Source: Nocardioides sp. (GTDB lineage Bacteria; Actinomycetota; Actinomycetes; Propionibacteriales; Nocardioidaceae). From it: DNA of 44,354 nucleotides. Position numbers and translations under genes: made by a program. The notes under the pieces are model-generated. The model made no database searches, was not told where the DNA came from, and was given only the letters and a program-made list of their open reading frames with translations. Positions 41,236 through 44,354 of this stretch are shown in pieces (within the stretch, counting starts at the first letter, position 1; each line of letters opens with the position of its first letter). The stretch is from assembly GCA_003519585.1 (NCBI GenBank), contig DOWL01000109.1:1-44354 (forward strand), read 5' to 3'.

Positions 41236-41991
41236 CTAAGACCCCACGGGCAGCCACGCGATCACGTCCTGGATCACGGCGTCCCAGAGGGACCAGACAT
41301 GGTCGCCGGGCCGGAAGTCGGTGGTGACCTCGACGCCGGCGGCGGTGGCCTCCTCGGCGAACCGCTGGCAGGAGGCGTACAGCCAGTCGTCGGTGCCGCA
41401 CGAGACGTGCAGCGGGGGGATCGACCGCGCGGTCCGAAGGAGCGCGAAGACGTCGTCCGAGGGGCGCACCTGGTGGTCGAAGACCCGGCCCATCACCTCG
41501 TCGCGGTCGGGGTTCTTGGAGAAGGCGACCAGGTCGAGCGCCCCGGACAGGCAGGCGGCCGCGGCGTACCGCTCGGGATGGGTCAGCGCGAGCTTGAGGG
41601 CGCCGTACCCGCCCATCGAGAGGCCGGCGACGAAGGTGTCCGCAGGGCCGTCCGACACGCGCAAGAACTGCGAGACCACGCGCGGCAGCTCCTCGGAGAT
41701 GTAGCTCCAGTAGCGATGGCCGTGCGCCTCGTCGGCGTAGAAGCTGCGGCCGGCGGCGGGCATCACGACGGCCAGGCCACGGGCGGCGGCATACCGCTCG
41801 ATGGAGGTGTAGCGCAGCCAGGCGGTGTGGTCGTCGGACAGGCCGTGCAGCAGGTAGAGCACCGGTGGCGGGCCGTCGCGTACGACGTCGGCGATGCCGA
41901 TCTGCTCCTCGGTGCGCTGTGGCAGCACGACCGTGATCGAGGTGCCGCACATGAGCGACTCGGAGAAGAAGTCGCAGGTCAACAGGGCCAT
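41236..41991 (-). CDS. esterase of the EstA/esterase D-type alpha/beta-hydrolase family
   Basis: A 251-residue serine esterase. The catalytic Ser125 lies in AGLSMGGYGALK, Asp201/202 in CGTDDWLY, and His231 in PGDHVWSLW. LLHGLSDDHTAWLRYTSIER near the N-terminus (about 47-66) matches tributyrin-esterase (EstA) and S-formylglutathione-hydrolase-like enzymes. There is no signal peptide. ATG 41991 overlaps the pncB stop by one base (TGATG), so it is expressed with pncB. The substrate, probably a small acyl ester, cannot be specified. Confidence 0.9.
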   Translation of the reverse strand: MALLTCDFFSESLMCGTSITVVLPQRTEEQIGIADVVRDGPPPVLYLLHGLSDDHTAWLRYTSIERYAAARGLAVVMPAAGRSFYADEAHGHRYWSYISEELPRVVSQFLRVSDGPADTFVAGLSMGGYGALKLALTHPERYAAAACLSGALDLVAFSKNPDRDEVMGRVFDHQVRPSDDVFALLRTARSIPPLHVSCGTDDWLYASCQRFAEEATAAGVEVTTDFRPGDHVWSLWDAVIQDVIAWLPVGS

Positions 41992-43295
41992 CAGGGCTGG
42001 TCTCCTTCGAAGTCTCCCTCGAAAATCGTCGGGATCACGGGTTCGCCGCGCGACATCTGCTGGGCGGCGAGGGGCAGCTCGGCGCGGGCGGCCAGGTGAC
42101 GTTCGCGCGCGGCGTCCAGGGGCTCGCGGCCGACGATCTCGCCATCGCGGACCAGCGGCACGAGCAACTCGCGGTCATCGCCGTCGTTCTCCGACGGAGT
42201 GCCGATGCCGACCACCTCGGCCCCGGCGCTCCCGTCTGCCGAGCGCCGGCGGAGGGCGTACTTGCGGCCGCCGACCGAGGTCTTGTCGACGCTCTTCTTC
42301 GCGACGGATTGGAGCATGCCCGAGTCGTTCTCCCGGGCGACCAGTTTGTAGACGAAGCCGGAGGTCGGGTGACCGCTGCCGGTGACCAGTTGGGTGCCGA
42401 CGCCGTACCCGTCCACGGGCGCCGCGGCCAGCGTGGCGATCGCAAACTCGTCGAGGTCGCTGGTGACCACGATCCGGGTGCCGGTGGCGCCCAGCGAGTC
42501 GAGTTGCGCACGCACCTGTACGGCGAGCTCACCGAGGTCTCCGGAATCGATGCGCACTGCGCCGAGGTCCGTCCCGGCGACCTCGACGCCGAGCCGGACC
42601 GCCTCGCCGATGTCATAGGTGTCCACGAGCAGCGTGGTGCCGATCCCGAGCGAGTCCACCTGGGCGCGGAACGCATCCGCCTCGGAGTCGTGCAGCAGTG
42701 TGAAGGAGTGCGCGCTGGTGCCGGTCGTCGGTACGCCGTAGCGGTGCCGGGCGGCGAGGTTCGAGGTGGAGGCGAACCCGGCGAGGTACGCCGCCCGCGC
42801 GGCGGCCACCGCTGCTTCCTCGTGAGTACGCCGCGAGCCCATCTCGATGCAGGGCCGGTCGCCGGCGACCAGGGTCATCCGGGATGCGGCGGACGCGATC
42901 GCCGAGTCGTGGTTGTAGATCGAGAGCAGCACCGTCTCCAGCACGACGGCTTCCGCGAAGCTCGCCTCCACGATCAGCAGCGGGGAGTGGGCGAAGTAGG
43001 CGTCGCCCTCGGCGTAGCCCCAGATGTCCCCGCCGAACCGGTAGCCCGACAGCCACTCCAGCGTCGGTGCGTCGACCACTCCGTCCAGAGCCGCCAGAGC
43101 CTCGTCGTCGAATCGGAACGCCTCGATCGCGTCCAAGGCCCGGCCGACGCCGGCCACGACGCCGTACCGTCGCCCCTCGGGGAGCCGGCGGCCGAACAGT
43201 TCGAAGACCGAGCGGCGCTGCGCCGTACCTCCCGCCAGCGCCGCCTGCAGCATGGTCAGCTCGTAGTGGTCGGTCAGCAGCGCGGTGGAGGCCAC
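41991..43295 (-). CDS. pncB: nicotinate phosphoribosyltransferase
   Basis: A 434-residue NAPRTase, which makes nicotinate mononucleotide from nicotinate and PRPP. Signatures include TDHYELTMLQAAL at the start, FELFGRRLPEGRRYGVVAG, EMGSRRTH (151-158), GTSAHSF with the phosphoryl-accepting His196, LVDTYD (223-228), and VRIDSGDLGEL. GTG 43295 is set by TACGCT ending six bases upstream on the minus strand (43302-43307); the open frame to 43481 runs into the clpS region. With pncA it forms a full nicotinamide-to-NaMN salvage route. The esterase gene is coupled to its end. It is divergent from clpS. Confidence 0.94.
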   Translation of the reverse strand: MASTALLTDHYELTMLQAALAGGTAQRRSVFELFGRRLPEGRRYGVVAGVGRALDAIEAFRFDDEALAALDGVVDAPTLEWLSGYRFGGDIWGYAEGDAYFAHSPLLIVEASFAEAVVLETVLLSIYNHDSAIASAASRMTLVAGDRPCIEMGSRRTHEEAAVAAARAAYLAGFASTSNLAARHRYGVPTTGTSAHSFTLLHDSEADAFRAQVDSLGIGTTLLVDTYDIGEAVRLGVEVAGTDLGAVRIDSGDLGELAVQVRAQLDSLGATGTRIVVTSDLDEFAIATLAAAPVDGYGVGTQLVTGSGHPTSGFVYKLVARENDSGMLQSVAKKSVDKTSVGGRKYALRRRSADGSAGAEVVGIGTPSENDGDDRELLVPLVRDGEIVGREPLDAARERHLAARAELPLAAQQMSRGEPVIPTIFEGDFEGDQP

Positions 43296-43359
43296 GGGGT
43301 CAGCGTAGGAGGCTGAGTCGGGATGATCCGGGCTGAGGGTCCTGTGACACGATGGGAGG

Positions 43360-43668
43360 GTGTCCGCTGCTAGTCCTGTCGAGGTCGAGCCGGACCTGGC
43401 TCCGGATTCGCTGGCCGACGAGATGACGGTCCTCGCGGTGCCGTGGGTGACCATCGTCTGGAACGACCCGGTCAACCTCATGTCCTATGTCACCTACGTC
43501 TTCCAGAAGTACTTCGGCTACGACAAGAAGAAGGCCGAGAAGCTGATGCTGGAGGTGCACGAGGACGGCAGGTCGGTGGTCAGCTCGGGCAGCCGCGAGG
43601 AGATGGAGCGCGACGTGCAGGCGATGCACGAGTACGGCCTCTGGGCGACGCTGGACAAGCAGCAGTGA
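43360..43668 (+). CDS. clpS: ATP-dependent Clp protease adaptor ClpS
   Basis: A 102-residue ClpS, of normal length. The core begins [24 protein letters not shown] (shortened: [17 protein letters not shown]), where the NDP and M residues form the N-degron pocket, and continues with [14 protein letters not shown] and the conserved M-x-(x)-Y-GLWATLD end. The first 25 residues are an acidic, flexible tail that enters the ClpC/ClpA pore in homologues. It delivers proteins with bulky N-terminal residues to the Clp protease. CACGAT (43348-43353) ends six bases before GTG 43360. It is followed by DUF2017, as in most actinobacteria. Confidence 0.95.
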   Translation: MSAASPVEVEPDLAPDSLADEMTVLAVPWVTIVWNDPVNLMSYVTYVFQKYFGYDKKKAEKLMLEVHEDGRSVVSSGSREEMERDVQAMHEYGLWATLDKQQ

Positions 43669-43699
43669 CCGTTCGAGTGGCTCTACTCCGGGCCGACGC

Positions 43700-44287
43700 A
43701 TGAGCGGGTTCGCCCGCCACCGCCGCAGCAAGCACCTCATCGCCACCTTCACCGGCCTGGAGGCCGATCTGCTGCGCTCGCTGGCCGCGCAGCTGGTCGA
43801 GCTGTTGCGCAACGAGGCCGCAGTGCCGCGCGACGACGTCGACCCGCTCGAGGCGATGATGGACTTCAGCGGACCGACGACCGAGCCCGACGATCCGGTG
43901 CTGGCACGCCTGTTCCCCACCGCCTACCAACACGATGAGGAAGCGGCGGCGGAGTTCCGGCGGTTCACCGAGGGTGGGCTGCGCGACGGGAAGGCGAACG
44001 CAGCGATCACCATCATCGACGGACTCGAGGAGGCCGGGCTGCCGCCCGAGCTGACCGAGGACGGCCTGATGATCGACGTCGAGCTCGACGAACCCACCGC
44101 CGAGACCTGGATGCGCTCGCTCACCGACCTGCGGCTCGCCCTGGCGACCCGGTTGGAGGTGGAGGAGGGCGACGAGGACTACTGGCACTCGCTGCCGGAC
44201 GACGACCCGCGGGCCCAGGCCCACGACATCTACGAGTGGGTGGGCTACCTCCAGGAGACCCTGGTCCGGGCGCTGTCCAGTCGCTGA
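43700..44287 (+). CDS. DUF2017 family protein
   Basis: A 195-residue DUF2017 protein. The start FARHRRSKHLIATFTGLEADLLRSLAAQLVELL (in part: FTGLEADLLRSLAAQLVELL) and the ending HDIYEWVGYLQETLVRAL are conserved. The function is unknown; actinobacteria keep it beside clpS and an M67 peptidase, so a role linked to the Clp or sulfur-carrier pathway is sometimes supposed. ATG 43700 lies 31 bases after the clpS stop, without an obvious strong ribosome site, but is the only sensible start. Confidence 0.88.
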   Translation: MSGFARHRRSKHLIATFTGLEADLLRSLAAQLVELLRNEAAVPRDDVDPLEAMMDFSGPTTEPDDPVLARLFPTAYQHDEEAAAEFRRFTEGGLRDGKANAAITIIDGLEEAGLPPELTEDGLMIDVELDEPTAETWMRSLTDLRLALATRLEVEEGDEDYWHSLPDDDPRAQAHDIYEWVGYLQETLVRALSSR

Positions 44288-44296
44288 GCCCGGCGC

Positions 44297-44319
44297 GGGG
44301 GCGCTGCCGGCAGGCCCCC
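44297..44319 (+). terminator. weak GC-rich hairpin after DUF2017
   Basis: GGGGGC (44297-44302) and GCCCCC (44314-44319) can pair around a loop containing GCCGGC. It lies ten bases after the DUF2017 stop but right before the next start, so its role as a terminator is doubtful. Confidence 0.25.
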
Positions 44320-44331
44320 TACCCTGGAGCG

Positions 44332-44354
44332 GTGCTGACTCTCGACCGGGCGAC
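44332..44354 (+). CDS. start of probable M67 (Mov34/MPN) metallopeptidase, partial
   Basis: Only the first seven codons are present: MLTLDRA. Order clpS-DUF2017-next and this start match the actinobacterial M67 peptidase gene that usually precedes a ThiS/MoaD-like sulfur carrier and cysM. TACCCT (44320-44325) ends six bases before GTG 44332 and GGAG is also present. The call rests mostly on gene order. Confidence 0.5.

Overview
The window comes from a high-GC Gram-positive chromosome (about 70% G+C by eye). A Nocardioides-like actinobacterium is the best guess, from recognition rather than any search. Supporting signs are the ftsE-ftsX-M23-smpB-ssrA order, a tmRNA tag ending FALAA, actinobacterial families (DUF3039, DUF2017, DUF6318, a mycothiol-type DinB-like protein), many GTG starts, and an intergenic repeat of a type familiar from Nocardioides. 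Coding density is very high. No complete prophage, transposon, CRISPR array, integrase or tRNA gene is visible. I do not see one dramatic unknown system. The interest lies in several small regulatory modules and in a consistent promoter/start architecture.

Layout. 1-2199: end of a DUF222-type HNH nuclease, a DUF6318 lipoprotein coupled to a secreted PKD protein, and a membrane-anchored cysteine-rich protein. 2232-4199: amylosucrase (GH13). 4242-8614: ftsE, ftsX, a secreted coiled-coil M23 peptidase, smpB and an amidohydrolase. 8604-10204 (minus): ECF sigma factor coupled to a membrane-anchored beta-propeller protein. 10262-11404: DinB-like enzyme, tmRNA and a long hairpin. 11422-12761: three 23-bp-spaced direct repeats and an AAA/DUF4143 ATPase. 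12773-16731: formylglycine-generating enzyme, thioesterase and DUF2867 protein (minus), facing a TetR-GNAT-membrane protein operon across twin palindromic operators. 16796-19902: TPR/SARP regulator, small beta protein, GNAT. 19895-22194 (minus): RsbW-like kinase/PAS protein coupled to an APP1-type phosphatase. 22252-28096: HIT, FabG, DUF3048 lipoprotein, TetR, and a large secreted LamG/PKD protein with duplicated modules. 28130-32688: YqgE, a palindromic repeat, DUF3039 plus helicase, Lrp and HPPD. 32713-39636: RDD protein, MarR-MFS, DUF1697, Tat-type nucleotidase, ArsR-MFS. 39723-43295 (minus): enoyl-CoA hydratase, nicotinamidase, a repeat element, esterase, nicotinate phosphoribosyltransferase. 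43360-44354: clpS, DUF2017 and the first codons of a probable M67 peptidase.

How the genes work together. Trans-translation (smpB, ssrA) and the N-end-rule/Clp adaptor clpS are all present. FtsEX sits beside a probable cell-wall hydrolase partner. pncA and pncB give a route from nicotinamide to nicotinate mononucleotide. Three regulators (TetR, MarR, ArsR) each have an obvious palindrome in their own upstream region. About 19 genes carry a -10-like hexamer ending 6-8 nt before the start codon with no Shine-Dalgarno, suggesting widespread leaderless translation; a separate set has clear Shine-Dalgarno sites.
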